From the NCBI GenBank assembly GCA_035606355.1, contig DATNFO010000059.1:52849-116848 (forward strand): DNA of 64,000 nucleotides, in the 5' to 3' direction. Shown piece after piece: positions 16,236-24,985 of this stretch. Source of the DNA: Sulfopaludibacter sp035606355 (GTDB lineage Bacteria > Acidobacteriota > Terriglobia > Bryobacterales > Bryobacteraceae). Both the position numbers and the translations under genes were made by a program. Each line of letters opens with the position of its first letter. Positions within the stretch are counted from its first letter, which is position 1. The notes below the pieces were generated by a model that saw nothing but the letters and a program-made list of their open reading frames with translations, was not told the origin of the DNA and did no database searches.

Positions 16236-19200
16236 ATGCTTCTTCGGCATCCGCATCGCCGGATCCATACAACGATATTGGCGGTCTCGGCCTGTTTAGG
16301 CCTGGCCGCAACCACATGGGCGCAGGGACGAGGCGCGCAGCCGCCGCAGGGTCCTCCGCCGAATCAGTCGACAGACCCGCTGCTGCGCAACTTCACGTTC
16401 CGCTCTATAGGACCGGCCAATATGATGGGCCGCGTGGACGATATTCAGGCGGCCGAGCAGGATCCGATGACGATGTACATCGGCTTCGCCACCGGCGGAC
16501 TCTGGAAATCCACCGACGGCGGAAATTACTGGAAGCCGCTGTGGGAAAACCAGGAGAATGCCTCGGTCGGCGCAATCGCCATCGCTCCTTCGAATAAGGA
16601 AGTCGTATACGTCGGCACGGGCGAAGCCAACAATCGCCAGAGTTCGTCGATCGGCAACGGCGTTTGGGGCACCACGGACGGCGGCGCGCATTGGACGCAC
16701 CTCGGTCTCGAGAAGACGCAGTCCATCGGCCGCATCGTGGTGGACCCGACGAATCCGAACACCGTCTACGTAGCGGTAGTGGGCCATCTTTTCGGACCGA
16801 ATCCGGAGCGCGGCCTGTATAAATCGACCGATGGCGGAAAGACGTGGAAGCTCTCGAAGTTCATCGACAACGACACCGGCTTCAACGATGTCGCAATCGA
16901 TTTCTCGCACCCGAATGTGCTGTACGCGAGTTCCTATTCGCGGCGCCGCACCTGGTGGGGATTGAACGGAGGCGGACCGAATAGCGGCCTCTGGAAGACC
17001 ACGGACGGCGGCAATACCTGGACCAAGCTGGAAGGCGCAGGCTGGCCGAAACCGAAGGACGGACTGTACGGCCGAATCGCGGTCTCCGTTTACCGGGGCA
17101 ACTCGAACATCGTTTACGCGCAGGTGGAAGCCGGCGCGAGCGCGGGCACCGGCGGCGGCACGGATAAAGACGGCGGACCCGAGAAGACGGCCGGCCGCGG
17201 CGGCGCGACGGCGACAGCGCCTCCGCCGGCCGGCATGACGCCCGAGCAGATTCTTGCCGGGTTTGGCAACGGCAGCGTGACGCCGGAACAGATGCGCGGC
17301 GCGATTTCGGCCGGCATCGTCAATGCCGAGCAGATTCGCACCGCGTTCAACGCGGGTACGCTGACGCAGCAGAGCCTGTTCGGCCTCGCCGGTCGTGGCG
17401 GTGGCGGCGATACGGGCGGCGGAAGTTGCCCGGCGGGTGCCGATCCGGAATGGACCGGCGGCGCAGGGCGTGGCGGCGGGGGCGGCGGCGGCCGCGGTGC
17501 CGCGACTGCGGCGGCCGATCCGAATGGCAGCGGAGTTTTCCGCTCCGAAGATGGCGGCAAGACCTGGAAACAGATGAGCGGCTGCAATGACCGGCCGATG
17601 TACTTCAGCCAGATTCGCGTAGACCCGAACAACGACCAGAAGCTTTTCACGGGCGGCAATCCGGGCCGCGTGTCGATCGATGGCGGCAAGACCTGGTACG
17701 GCATGCAGGCTTCTCACACCGACTATCACGCGATCTGGATCAACCCCAAGGATTCGCGCCAGGTTTGGGTGGGCCACGACGGCGGTTTCGACAGCAGCAA
17801 CGACGGCGCCAAGCCGGGCAGTTGGGATCATCACAACGACATCGCGGTTGGCCAGTTCTATCAGGTGTCCGCCGACATGCGCCGGCCTTATTGGGTCTGC
17901 GGCGGTCTGCAGGACAATAACGCCTGGTGCGGACCGAGCGCCATGCGCGCGGGCAACGGCCCGACCAACGCGGATTGGTTCACCGTGGCGGGCGGCGACG
18001 GCTTCTACACGCGCCAGGATCCCAGCGATTGGGCTATTGTTTACGGCGAATCGCAGGATGGCGCGATGGTGCGTCACGACCTGCGCAACGGCACGCAGAA
18101 GAGCATCCGTCCGAATGCCGGCCGCGGAGCGGTGCAGGGCGCGGACGAGGGCGGCACGGCCGCGGCGCCTGCTGCCGCTGCTGCTGCGGCGGACGCCGGC
18201 GGATTCGGCGGACGGGGCGGCGCGCCCAACGTGATGAACGTTCCGGCGAAGATCGATGCCTTCCGCTTCTACTGGAACGCTCCCATCGAGATCTCGGTGC
18301 ACAATCCGGCCAAGGTCTACATGGCGGCGCAGTATTTCTTCAAGTCCAACAATCGCGGCGACTCCTGGTGGATGAATCCGACGGACCTCAGCAAGAACGT
18401 GAACCGCTGGGCGCCGGAGCAGGCCATCATGGGCGTTGCCGGCGATAAGCCTATGGCTTCCAAGCACGACGGTTATGCGGCGAGCTCGCTGGCCACGCAG
18501 ATTCGCGAGTCTCCCTCGCGTCCGGGCGTCATCTGGATCGGCACGGACGACGGCAATCTGCAGGTGAGCCTGGATGACGGCGAGACGTTCACCAACGTTG
18601 CGCCGAACATCCAGCCGGCGCCTCCCGCTCCGAACGGCTGGGTGCAGATCGCGCGCATAGAGCCTTCGCACTTCGATCCGGCAACGTGCTACGTGGCGCT
18701 GGATAATCACCGCAACGACGATTTCCGTCCGTACCTCTTCAAGACGACGGATTACGGCAAGACCTGGACCAACGTCACCGGCGACCTTCCGGCCAATGGC
18801 AACATCAACGGTCTGCGCGAGGATTCCGTCAATCCGAACCTGCTCTTTGTCGGCACCGAATTCGGTTTGTACGTCACGCTCCAGGGCGGCAAGGAATGGA
18901 ACAAGTTCATGACCGGGCTGCCGACCGTGCGCGTGGATGATATTCTGATTCACCCGCGCGATCGCGACCTGATCGTGGCTACGCATGGCCGCTCCATCTG
19001 GATCGCGGACGACATCACCGCTCTGGAGCAGTACAAAGCCAATCCGGGAGCGGATGTGGTGCTCTACGAACCGCGTCCCGCGGTGCAGTGGAAGAGCGAT
19101 CCGTTCTCCAGCCGCAACCCCACGGCGCGCGATTTCCACGGACAGAATCCACAGGGCGGCACCGCGATTTCCGTGTGGGCCAACAAGGACATCACGGGAG

Positions 19201-19694
19201 CGAAGCTCGACTTCCTCAATGGCACAGCCGTGGTGAGCACCATGAATGTGGAGCTGAAACCCGGCATCAACCGCTTTCAGTGGAACATGCAGCGGGTAGC
19301 GGCTAATGCCGCGACGGCGGGCGGCGGTCGCGGAGGCCGCGGAGGCCGTGGAGGCCGCGGTGGCGCTCCGGGAGCGGCGGAAACTCCGGCGCAGACCGGA
19401 CAGGGCGCAAGCCAGACTGCCGGTCAGGCTCCTCCTGCGCAACCGGCTAACGTTCAGCAGGTCCTCGTCGAAGCGCTCGGAGGCCAGTTCGGCTTCGGCG
19501 GCGGCGGTGGCGGCGGACGGGGCCGCGGCGGCGCGGCGGGTACGGTGCCGTTCGTTAGCGGCGGCCGGGGCGGCTTCGGCGGCGGCGGCGCGATGGTAGA
19601 ACCGGGCGTGTATACGGTGCGTCTGACCGCGGGCGATAAGACCTACACGTCGTCCGTCCAGGTGTTGGAAGACATCTGGCAGCGCGTGCAGTAA
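16236..19694 (+). CDS. Large secreted Asp-box (BNR/VPS10-like) beta-propeller protein
   Basis: 1152 residues with a signal peptide (ending near T-T-W-A-Q). At least seven Asp-box repeats of the S-x-D-x-G-x-T-W type are visible, for example S-T-D-G-G-K-T-W, T-T-D-G-G-N-T-W, S-E-D-G-G-K-T-W and T-T-D-Y-G-K-T-W, indicating one or two beta-propellers. Gly/Arg-rich low-complexity inserts occur at 17140-17520, 18120-18220 and 19310-19590, one containing three T-P-E-Q / N-A-E-Q segments. Such proteins are often labelled glycosyl hydrolase or sortilin-like; no catalytic residues can be assigned. A strong terminator follows. A long antisense frame over this gene is a GC artefact. Confidence 0.87.
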   Translation: MLLRHPHRRIHTTILAVSACLGLAATTWAQGRGAQPPQGPPPNQSTDPLLRNFTFRSIGPANMMGRVDDIQAAEQDPMTMYIGFATGGLWKSTDGGNYWKPLWENQENASVGAIAIAPSNKEVVYVGTGEANNRQSSSIGNGVWGTTDGGAHWTHLGLEKTQSIGRIVVDPTNPNTVYVAVVGHLFGPNPERGLYKSTDGGKTWKLSKFIDNDTGFNDVAIDFSHPNVLYASSYSRRRTWWGLNGGGPNSGLWKTTDGGNTWTKLEGAGWPKPKDGLYGRIAVSVYRGNSNIVYAQVEAGASAGTGGGTDKDGGPEKTAGRGGATATAPPPAGMTPEQILAGFGNGSVTPEQMRGAISAGIVNAEQIRTAFNAGTLTQQSLFGLAGRGGGGDTGGGSCPAGADPEWTGGAGRGGGGGGGRGAATAAADPNGSGVFRSEDGGKTWKQMSGCNDRPMYFSQIRVDPNNDQKLFTGGNPGRVSIDGGKTWYGMQASHTDYHAIWINPKDSRQVWVGHDGGFDSSNDGAKPGSWDHHNDIAVGQFYQVSADMRRPYWVCGGLQDNNAWCGPSAMRAGNGPTNADWFTVAGGDGFYTRQDPSDWAIVYGESQDGAMVRHDLRNGTQKSIRPNAGRGAVQGADEGGTAAAPAAAAAAADAGGFGGRGGAPNVMNVPAKIDAFRFYWNAPIEISVHNPAKVYMAAQYFFKSNNRGDSWWMNPTDLSKNVNRWAPEQAIMGVAGDKPMASKHDGYAASSLATQIRESPSRPGVIWIGTDDGNLQVSLDDGETFTNVAPNIQPAPPAPNGWVQIARIEPSHFDPATCYVALDNHRNDDFRPYLFKTTDYGKTWTNVTGDLPANGNINGLREDSVNPNLLFVGTEFGLYVTLQGGKEWNKFMTGLPTVRVDDILIHPRDRDLIVATHGRSIWIADDITALEQYKANPGADVVLYEPRPAVQWKSDPFSSRNPTARDFHGQNPQGGTAISVWANKDITGAKLDFLNGTAVVSTMNVELKPGINRFQWNMQRVAANAATAGGGRGGRGGRGGRGGAPGAAETPAQTGQGASQTAGQAPPAQPANVQQVLVEALGGQFGFGGGGGGGRGRGGAAGTVPFVSGGRGGFGGGGAMVEPGVYTVRLTAGDKTYTSSVQVLEDIWQRVQ

Positions 19695-19718
19695 GCCGGG
19701 ACGTCAGTTGGGCAAAAG

Positions 19719-19750
19719 GACCGGGGCCGAAAGGCTCCGGTCTTTTTTTT
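19719..19750. terminator. Rho-independent terminator
   Basis: GACCGGGGCC (19719-19728), loop GAAA, GGCTCCGGTC (19733-19742), then eight T residues. There is one G-U pair in a 10-bp stem. It is a textbook terminator for the Asp-box gene on the plus strand. The kinase gene converges on it from the other side. Confidence 0.93.
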
Positions 19751-19765
19751 GTTTCCGTGAATCAT

Positions 19766-22408
19766 TCACTCGGCGCGAACGGCCATCTGCCGCTCGACGT
19801 AGGCATTGTGCGGGAGCTTTTCCTCCCAATGCCGCCAGAGTTGCAGGCGGCGCTCATCCATGCCAGCCGCCTTTCCCGGATCGCCCGCATGCCGGTACGC
19901 CGCCGCCATGCCGGCATACAGCAGCGAGATCTTCGAGGCGTTCGATAAGTCATTCAGCGGATCCAGTTTTGCTGTGGCGATCGCGGCGAACAACTGCTCA
20001 TAGATGGCCACCGCGCGCCGCGGGTTGCCGGCCGTCGCTTCGTAATCCGCCTGCGCGCACAGCACCGCAACGGCTTCGCTGTCGAGGTCAAGCCGCTGCG
20101 CCGGAAAGTCTTTCGTCTCGCGGAGCAGGGTGAACGCCGCATCGATCCGCTGCCGGGCTTCGCCGGCACGTCCCAGGCGGCGCAGGGCATAAGACGAATC
20201 GGCCAGCTCCTTCGCTTCCCGGCGGCGCACCCTTACGTTGCCGGCTTCGCGAAGGCGTCGAATGCCGAGGTCGAACATTGCCAGCGCCCGCTCGGGATCG
20301 CGCTCTTCGAGCAGTTTGGCCAGCTCGCAGGACACCATCGACAAACGGTCGCGGGCATCCTGATCGTGAAGGTCTTTGGCGGCTGCCTGCTCCTCCACAT
20401 TCACAAGCTCCTGGTATACGGCCATGGCTTCGGCGGCTCGCCCCAGACTGACGCCGCCCGGCTGACCGAGCGTGCGCGCCTCCCGCAATAGGATGCCGTA
20501 GCGATCGCGGTCGCGATCCACGGAGCTCGAATAAGGGGCTTGCTCCTGGGTTCGCCGGGCGTCGCGAAGCGCGGTGAGGGCCTCCTCGAGGTGGCCTTCC
20601 GAGCGGAACGCATTGCCGATCAGGCTGAGACCGGCGGCTCGAATCTGTGCTTCGTCGGGAAGCGACGCCGCCGCCTCCATCGCACTCCTGACACGCTGCC
20701 GGCCTGCCTCGTATTCATGCAGGTTCATGAGCTCGATTCCCAGATTGATGTAATACGCCGCCGCGGCGGTACGCTGAGCCGGCGTGAAGCCTCCGGCGTG
20801 GAGAAAACGTTCCAGCTTCGCGGCGGCGTTCGCGGCATGCACTCGCGCATCGCGATGCCGGCTTTCGGTCTCGGCGACGATCATTCGATCGTTGGCAATT
20901 CCGGCGGACAGGATCAGAGCGGATGCGTTCCGCGGCCGTGACGCCAGCACCGCGTCGATGAAGCTGTCACCCTTTCTCAAGTTCTCCTCGGCCCCGGCGA
21001 AATTGCCGAGGTTGGAGTGGCCCGGCACACCTTGTACGCGGGCCACCTGCATATAGGCTGCTCCGATTTCCTGCGAAAGATCGAGGTCGCCGCGCGCCGA
21101 AGCGCCCAATTTGCGCAGGTACTCCAGGGAAGCCGAAACTATATCCTGCCGCGCTTCGGTCGATCCGGGCAGATCGCTGATTTTGGCATCGAGGTCGAAA
21201 ACCTTGGCCGCCAGCAGATGCAACTGGCGGAATCTCTCCTCCGCGACGATGCGTTGCCGGTTGGCGACGTATAGCCCGGCGGAGAGCCCGAGCATTGTCA
21301 CCAGGGCGGCAGCCAGGAAAGCGCGATAACGCCGCGCGAACTTTCGCGTGCGGTACCAGGCATCGCCGGAGCGCGCGCGGATAGGCCGCCATTCCAGAAA
21401 GGCGCGGATATCGTCCGCGAGCGCCTCCACCGACCCATAGCGTTCCTCGGGCTCTTTGCGCAGCGCCTTGCGCAGAATGAAATCGAGGTCGCCGGGCAGG
21501 TCCGGATTCAGGCGGCTCGCCGGGACCGGATCGCTCATGCAGATCGCTGTGCCGATCGCCTCCGGAGTGCGCGCCGGGAACGCGTGCGGCGAGCGCCCTG
21601 TGAGGAGATGATAGAGCACGGCGCCGAGTGAATAGATATCGGTGGCAGTTGTTTGGGTCGCGCCCCGCACCTGCTCTGGGCTGGCGTAGTCGGGTGTTAG
21701 CTGCCGCTCCTGCGTGCGGGTCTGGTCCGCGGGAGCGTCCAAAATTTTGGCGATGCCGAAATCCAGCAGCCTGGGCTTTCCGGCGTTGTCCACGAGAATG
21801 TTCGAGGGCTTCAGATCGCGGTGGATAATCAGATTGCGATGCGCGAAGGATACGGCTTCGCAAACCTGAAGAAAGAGGCTGAGCCGGGCGCGCAGGTCCA
21901 GGGAGGCGCAATAAACGTCAATCGTGACGCCGTCCACGTACTCCATCACCAGGTAAGCTTTGCCGTCGCCGGTCTGGCCTGCGTCGAGCAATGTGGCGAT
22001 GCCGGGGTGCTGCAGAGAGGCGAGAATCTGGCGCTCCTGCAGGAATCGGGCGTGGAAGCTACGGCTCTCGGAATCCTGGCGTAGAAGTTTGACGGCTACG
22101 CGCTGCTTCACCTGACCATCGATGCGCTCTGCCAGGTAGACGTCGCCGGCGCCCCCGCGGCCGAGATGACGCACCAGCCGGTAAGGTCCGCAAATGCGCC
22201 CCGCGGCTTCGGCAGGCGCCGCGTACGCCTGCGCTTCGGACACGATGGCTTGCGCGAGCGGTAGTACGGTGCCGGAATCGTAGCGAAGGAGAGATTCGAG
22301 GTCCGCTCGAATTTCCGGGCGAACCTGGTGCCGCTCGAAATAACGGTCGCGCTCCGCCGGGGAAAGGTCGGCGACTTCGCGGAATAAGAGCATCACCTCT
22401 GTCTGCAT
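19766..22408 (-). CDS. Membrane Ser/Thr protein kinase with TPR-type C-terminal region
   Basis: 880 residues. A ~70-residue N-terminal helical segment (A-E-R-D-R-Y-F-E-R, L-E-S-L-L) is followed by a full kinase domain: glycine loop L-G-R-G-G-A-G-D-V-Y, Lys in V-A-V-K-L-L, catalytic loop H-R-D-L-K-P-S-N, D-F-G-I-A-K and Y-A-S-P-E-Q. One membrane helix lies at about 360-382. The remainder is alpha-helical with TPR-like periodicity and is presumably exported as a sensor or scaffold. This layout is common in Acidobacteria, where such kinases often neighbour TIGR02999-type ECF sigma factors; here one lies 1.1 kb upstream at 23522, beyond the PEP-CTERM gene. Confidence 0.9.
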   Translation of the reverse strand: MQTEVMLLFREVADLSPAERDRYFERHQVRPEIRADLESLLRYDSGTVLPLAQAIVSEAQAYAAPAEAAGRICGPYRLVRHLGRGGAGDVYLAERIDGQVKQRVAVKLLRQDSESRSFHARFLQERQILASLQHPGIATLLDAGQTGDGKAYLVMEYVDGVTIDVYCASLDLRARLSLFLQVCEAVSFAHRNLIIHRDLKPSNILVDNAGKPRLLDFGIAKILDAPADQTRTQERQLTPDYASPEQVRGATQTTATDIYSLGAVLYHLLTGRSPHAFPARTPEAIGTAICMSDPVPASRLNPDLPGDLDFILRKALRKEPEERYGSVEALADDIRAFLEWRPIRARSGDAWYRTRKFARRYRAFLAAALVTMLGLSAGLYVANRQRIVAEERFRQLHLLAAKVFDLDAKISDLPGSTEARQDIVSASLEYLRKLGASARGDLDLSQEIGAAYMQVARVQGVPGHSNLGNFAGAEENLRKGDSFIDAVLASRPRNASALILSAGIANDRMIVAETESRHRDARVHAANAAAKLERFLHAGGFTPAQRTAAAAYYINLGIELMNLHEYEAGRQRVRSAMEAAASLPDEAQIRAAGLSLIGNAFRSEGHLEEALTALRDARRTQEQAPYSSSVDRDRDRYGILLREARTLGQPGGVSLGRAAEAMAVYQELVNVEEQAAAKDLHDQDARDRLSMVSCELAKLLEERDPERALAMFDLGIRRLREAGNVRVRRREAKELADSSYALRRLGRAGEARQRIDAAFTLLRETKDFPAQRLDLDSEAVAVLCAQADYEATAGNPRRAVAIYEQLFAAIATAKLDPLNDLSNASKISLLYAGMAAAYRHAGDPGKAAGMDERRLQLWRHWEEKLPHNAYVERQMAVRAE

Positions 22409-22596
22409 CGCAGTCAGAACATGATGTCACTAAGGGGGCGGCGGGTCAAATCGGTGCGGGAAAACTCCTGGGAACGCTAATTCTTTGCGAATTTTCCGCG
22501 CGCGGTTCGCTTCCCAATTAGAGGCGCGGAATAACTGGCCTGAATGCGGTCACCGCTCTCAATCAAAAAGCGCTGGATAGCGCACGGAGGAGTTTC

Positions 22597-23457
22597 ATGC
22601 GTACTCAACTTCAACTCTGTGGATCTATAGCCATGGGAGCGTTGCTGCTGGCCATGCTGCCGGCGGATGCACGGGCCGGCATCCTGGTAATACCCGACGC
22701 AACCTACCAGATTACTGGGGTCGCCCGGGCCGATAACTTGCCGGGTAATTCGGGAACCGGGAGTGCGCCCGGCGAGTACGACGTGGAATGTCCCGGCCAG
22801 ACGGCTATTTGCTCGTCAATCAAAGTAAGTGCCGCACCATCGCCAACCGTCACTATCGGTGTAAGCACCTACTATGTGTTCAAGGGGCAGCTCTCCTCCG
22901 GGCAGGTCATCTTCTCTTACGATTACGCCGTGGATTGCCTCCTGTGCGCGCCGGACACTGTAGTTCCGTTGACTCTCGGTGGATTCCTGCAAAGCGCGGT
23001 CGCCTCTTCCAGCGCGACGGTCGCGGACGGCGAAGCGACAATCAGCGTGCTCGGATTCGATTCGCTGCACAACCGCGACAACACCACCATCGCCGAGGTA
23101 CAAGTAAGCGCGGGCGGCAGCTTCTGCCAAGTCTTCATTCCGACGGCCAGCTCGACATGCACCAACCAAGGCTTCGGCACATTCGACTTACCGTTTACCG
23201 CGCGAGTCAATACAGCCTACCAAATCAGTATCAACGCGTTCGCCTCGCTGAGCCAAAGCAGCCAAGCTGACATCACAAGCGCCGCCTCGACGTTTGTGGA
23301 TCCGGTGATCTCATTCGCTCCCGGCTTCGATTCAACGGGAGAGAGCATCGAACTCAGCGCGGGAATCGGCAACGACGCGGCCACTGTTCCGGAGCCGGCG
23401 ACGTGGATGCTGCTGGCGGGAGCACTCACGGGATTGTGCTTGAGGCGCCGCCGCTGA
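22597..23457 (+). CDS. PEP-CTERM sorting-signal exported protein
   Basis: 286 residues. An N-terminal signal peptide (to about A-R-A-G) is followed by a beta-rich, Ser/Thr-rich body with paired Cys residues. The C-terminus is a complete PEP-CTERM tripartite signal: V-P-E-P-A-T-W, a hydrophobic helix, then R-R-R-R. It should be processed by an exosortase and end up on the surface or in the exopolysaccharide matrix; no exosortase gene is in the window. A good GGAGGAG ribosome binding site sits 5 nt before the ATG. The body shows no recognisable enzyme domain. Confidence 0.9.
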   Translation: MRTQLQLCGSIAMGALLLAMLPADARAGILVIPDATYQITGVARADNLPGNSGTGSAPGEYDVECPGQTAICSSIKVSAAPSPTVTIGVSTYYVFKGQLSSGQVIFSYDYAVDCLLCAPDTVVPLTLGGFLQSAVASSSATVADGEATISVLGFDSLHNRDNTTIAEVQVSAGGSFCQVFIPTASSTCTNQGFGTFDLPFTARVNTAYQISINAFASLSQSSQADITSAASTFVDPVISFAPGFDSTGESIELSAGIGNDAATVPEPATWMLLAGALTGLCLRRRR

Positions 23458-23521
23458 CGCACTTCTATCACCCGGGGATATACTCATAGTCATCACCGGG
23501 GGAGAAACCAACATCACTGAC

Positions 23522-24067
23522 TTGCTGCGGCAATTCCGCACAGGGGATTCGTGCGCACGCGAGCAGTTGATGGAGGTGGTATACGGCGAGATCCATCGGA
23601 TTGCCGAGCGACACCTGCGGCGCGAGCAGGCGGGGCACACACTGCAGCCGACGGCCCTGGTGCATGAAGCGTACTTGAAGTTGTTCGCCGGCTCCGAAAT
23701 TGCCTTCGCCGACCGCGCGCATTTCTTTGCCACCGTTTCACAGGCGATGCGCCGCATTCTGGTGGATCACGCTCGCAAGCGCGCCGCGGCATGGCGCGCG
23801 CAGGGCGGCCAGCGAGTTCCGTTCGACAGTGCGTTGAACGTAGAGGTCGAGCCCGGGAGCGGACCGGTCGGGCTTCTCGAATTGGACGAGGTGCTCGATT
23901 CGCTTGCGCGCGAGAGTCCGGAGCTGGCGCAACTCATCGAAATGCGTTACTTCGGCGGCATGACCGCCGAGCAGAGCGCGGAAGTGCTGGGACGATCGGT
24001 ACACGTAGTGCGCCATGACCTGCGGCTCGCGCACGCGTGGCTGCGCCGGGAACTGGCGGGCGGCTGA
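23522..24067 (+). CDS. ECF-type RNA polymerase sigma factor (TIGR02999 type)
   Basis: 181 residues from TTG 23522. Region 2 is visible as L-Y-hydrophobic helices with H-L-R-R-E-Q-A-G-H-T-L-Q-P-T-A-L-V-H-E-A-Y-L-K-L and F-F-A-T-V-S-Q-A-M-R-R-I-L-V-D-H-A-R. Region 4 ends with E-M-R-Y-F-G-G-M-T-A-E-Q-S-A-E-V-L-G-R-S. No anti-sigma gene adjoins it; regulation through the nearby Ser/Thr kinase is an inference from typical neighbourhoods. The start is odd: a GGGGGAG ribosome binding site at 23498-23504 is positioned for codon 23513, which reads ATC and would give I/M-T-D-L-L-R-Q-F. No ATG or GTG is available upstream in frame. Confidence 0.88.
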   Translation: MLRQFRTGDSCAREQLMEVVYGEIHRIAERHLRREQAGHTLQPTALVHEAYLKLFAGSEIAFADRAHFFATVSQAMRRILVDHARKRAAAWRAQGGQRVPFDSALNVEVEPGSGPVGLLELDEVLDSLARESPELAQLIEMRYFGGMTAEQSAEVLGRSVHVVRHDLRLAHAWLRRELAGG

Positions 24068-24222
24068 CGGGCCGTCCGCAGCGCATTCGTGCACTTAGCC
24101 GAGCATCTGCCCATTCAGCGGGTCAGGTTCGTCATACAATGTTCCGGAAGGTGGCCGTGTCCGGTTGAGCGCGCCATCCACCAGCACTGGGGTGCTGAAA
24201 AAACGTGAGGAGATAACTACCG

Positions 24223-24501
24223 ATGAGAAAGAATCGCATTTACGCTCTGGCACTCGGAATCATGCTTTGTCTGGGAGGCGTCGCCATCGCCCAGAAGCCG
24301 AAAGAGGACGTAGGCGCGGGACGCCATCCGAATCTTGCCGCGGCGCAGCGCCTGAGCCGGCAGGCGTGGCAGCGCGTGGTCGACGCCCAGAAGGCGAATG
24401 AATGGGATATGGGAGGTCACGCGCAGAAGGCGAAGGAACTTCTTGACCAGGTGAACGAGGAATTGAAGCAGGCCGCCGAAGCAGCGAACCGCCACAAGTA
24501 G
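24223..24501 (+). CDS. Small secreted helical protein
   Basis: 92 residues. The signal peptide cuts near I-A-Q-K, leaving a mature domain of about 68 residues with two amphipathic helices. The C-terminal A-K-E-L-L-D-Q-V-N-E-E-L-K-Q-A-A-E-A-A-N is reminiscent of other small exported acidobacterial proteins. A GAGGAG ribosome binding site lies about 10 nt upstream. Function is unknown; a small periplasmic or surface binding protein is plausible. A 12-bp inverted repeat follows the gene. Confidence 0.8.
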   Translation: MRKNRIYALALGIMLCLGGVAIAQKPKEDVGAGRHPNLAAAQRLSRQAWQRVVDAQKANEWDMGGHAQKAKELLDQVNEELKQAAEAANRHK

Positions 24502-24516
24502 CATCCGTTTTCCTCA

Positions 24517-24554
24517 CGCGGCTCCCCTCATCCATGCCACTTAGGGGAGCCGCG
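24517..24554. terminator. Perfect 12-bp stem-loop after the small secreted protein
   Basis: CGCGGCTCCCCT (24517-24528) and AGGGGAGCCGCG (24543-24554) with a 14-nt loop. It is very stable but has no T-tract, so it is either a Rho-dependent-type 3' end or a processing hairpin. It separates the small protein from the PadR promoter. Confidence 0.65.
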
Positions 24555-24584
24555 GATCCCACCTCAAGCGCCTCCACGTTCCCG

Positions 24585-24623
24585 TTGACAGATTCGAGCT
24601 TTCCGGCCTACACTTCTGTAGGC
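24585..24623 (+). promoter_or_regulatory. Sigma-70-like promoter with dyad operator for the PadR-permease operon
   Basis: TTGACA (24585-24590), an 18-nt spacer, then TACACT (24609-24614). A perfect inverted repeat GCCTACA (24606-24612)/TGTAGGC (24617-24623) with a 4-nt centre covers the -10 box. A dyad over the -10 region just upstream of a PadR gene is what an autorepressor site would look like. Confidence 0.7.
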
Positions 24624-24643
24624 TACCAAAAGGTCAGACGGAT

Positions 24644-24985
24644 ATGCCTAAGTCGGATGTTCTTCACGGCTCACTCGCTCTGATGGTGCTTCGGATCCTC
24701 GATACGCTTGGCCCGCAGCACGGCTGGGGCATCGCGCGCCGTATTGAGCAAATCAGCGGCGACGTCCTCGAACTCAACCAGGGCACACTTTACCCCGCGC
24801 TTCTTCGACTGGAGCAGATGGGATGGATCGCTTCCAAATGGGGCTCTTCGGAAAATAACCGGCGCGCCAGGTTCTACTCGATCACGCGCGCCGGGAAGAA
24901 GCAACTCGCCGCGGAAGCGGAGAACTGGGAGAAGATCGCCGAGATCCTCGGCCGGTTTTTGAAGCCGTCGGGTGACTGGTCATGA
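24644..24985 (+). CDS. PadR-family transcriptional regulator
   Basis: 113 residues. The winged-helix core shows L-H-G-S-L-A-L-M-V-L-R-I-L, H-G-W-G-I-A-R-R-I, L-N-Q-G-T-L-Y-P-A-L-L-R-L-E-Q-M-G-W-I and R-R-A-R-F-Y-S-I-T-R-A-G-K-K-Q-L, the classic PadR signature. The stop overlaps the permease start (ATGA at 24982-24985), so the two proteins are coupled. It most likely represses its own operon through the dyad at 24606-24623. The inducer is unknown. Confidence 0.95.
   Translation: MPKSDVLHGSLALMVLRILDTLGPQHGWGIARRIEQISGDVLELNQGTLYPALLRLEQMGWIASKWGSSENNRRARFYSITRAGKKQLAAEAENWEKIAEILGRFLKPSGDWS

Noticed and set aside
17140..17520. Possible CRISPR-like or satellite repeats in the Asp-box gene
   Set aside because: The repetition is low-complexity Gly/Arg coding sequence in frame, with no regular spacer structure.
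16296..19442. 1048-residue open frame antisense to the Asp-box gene
   Set aside because: Long only because of high GC in the repeated Asp-box gene. The translation is dominated by R/A/G/H with no signal or motif, while the sense strand has a signal peptide, repeats and a terminator.
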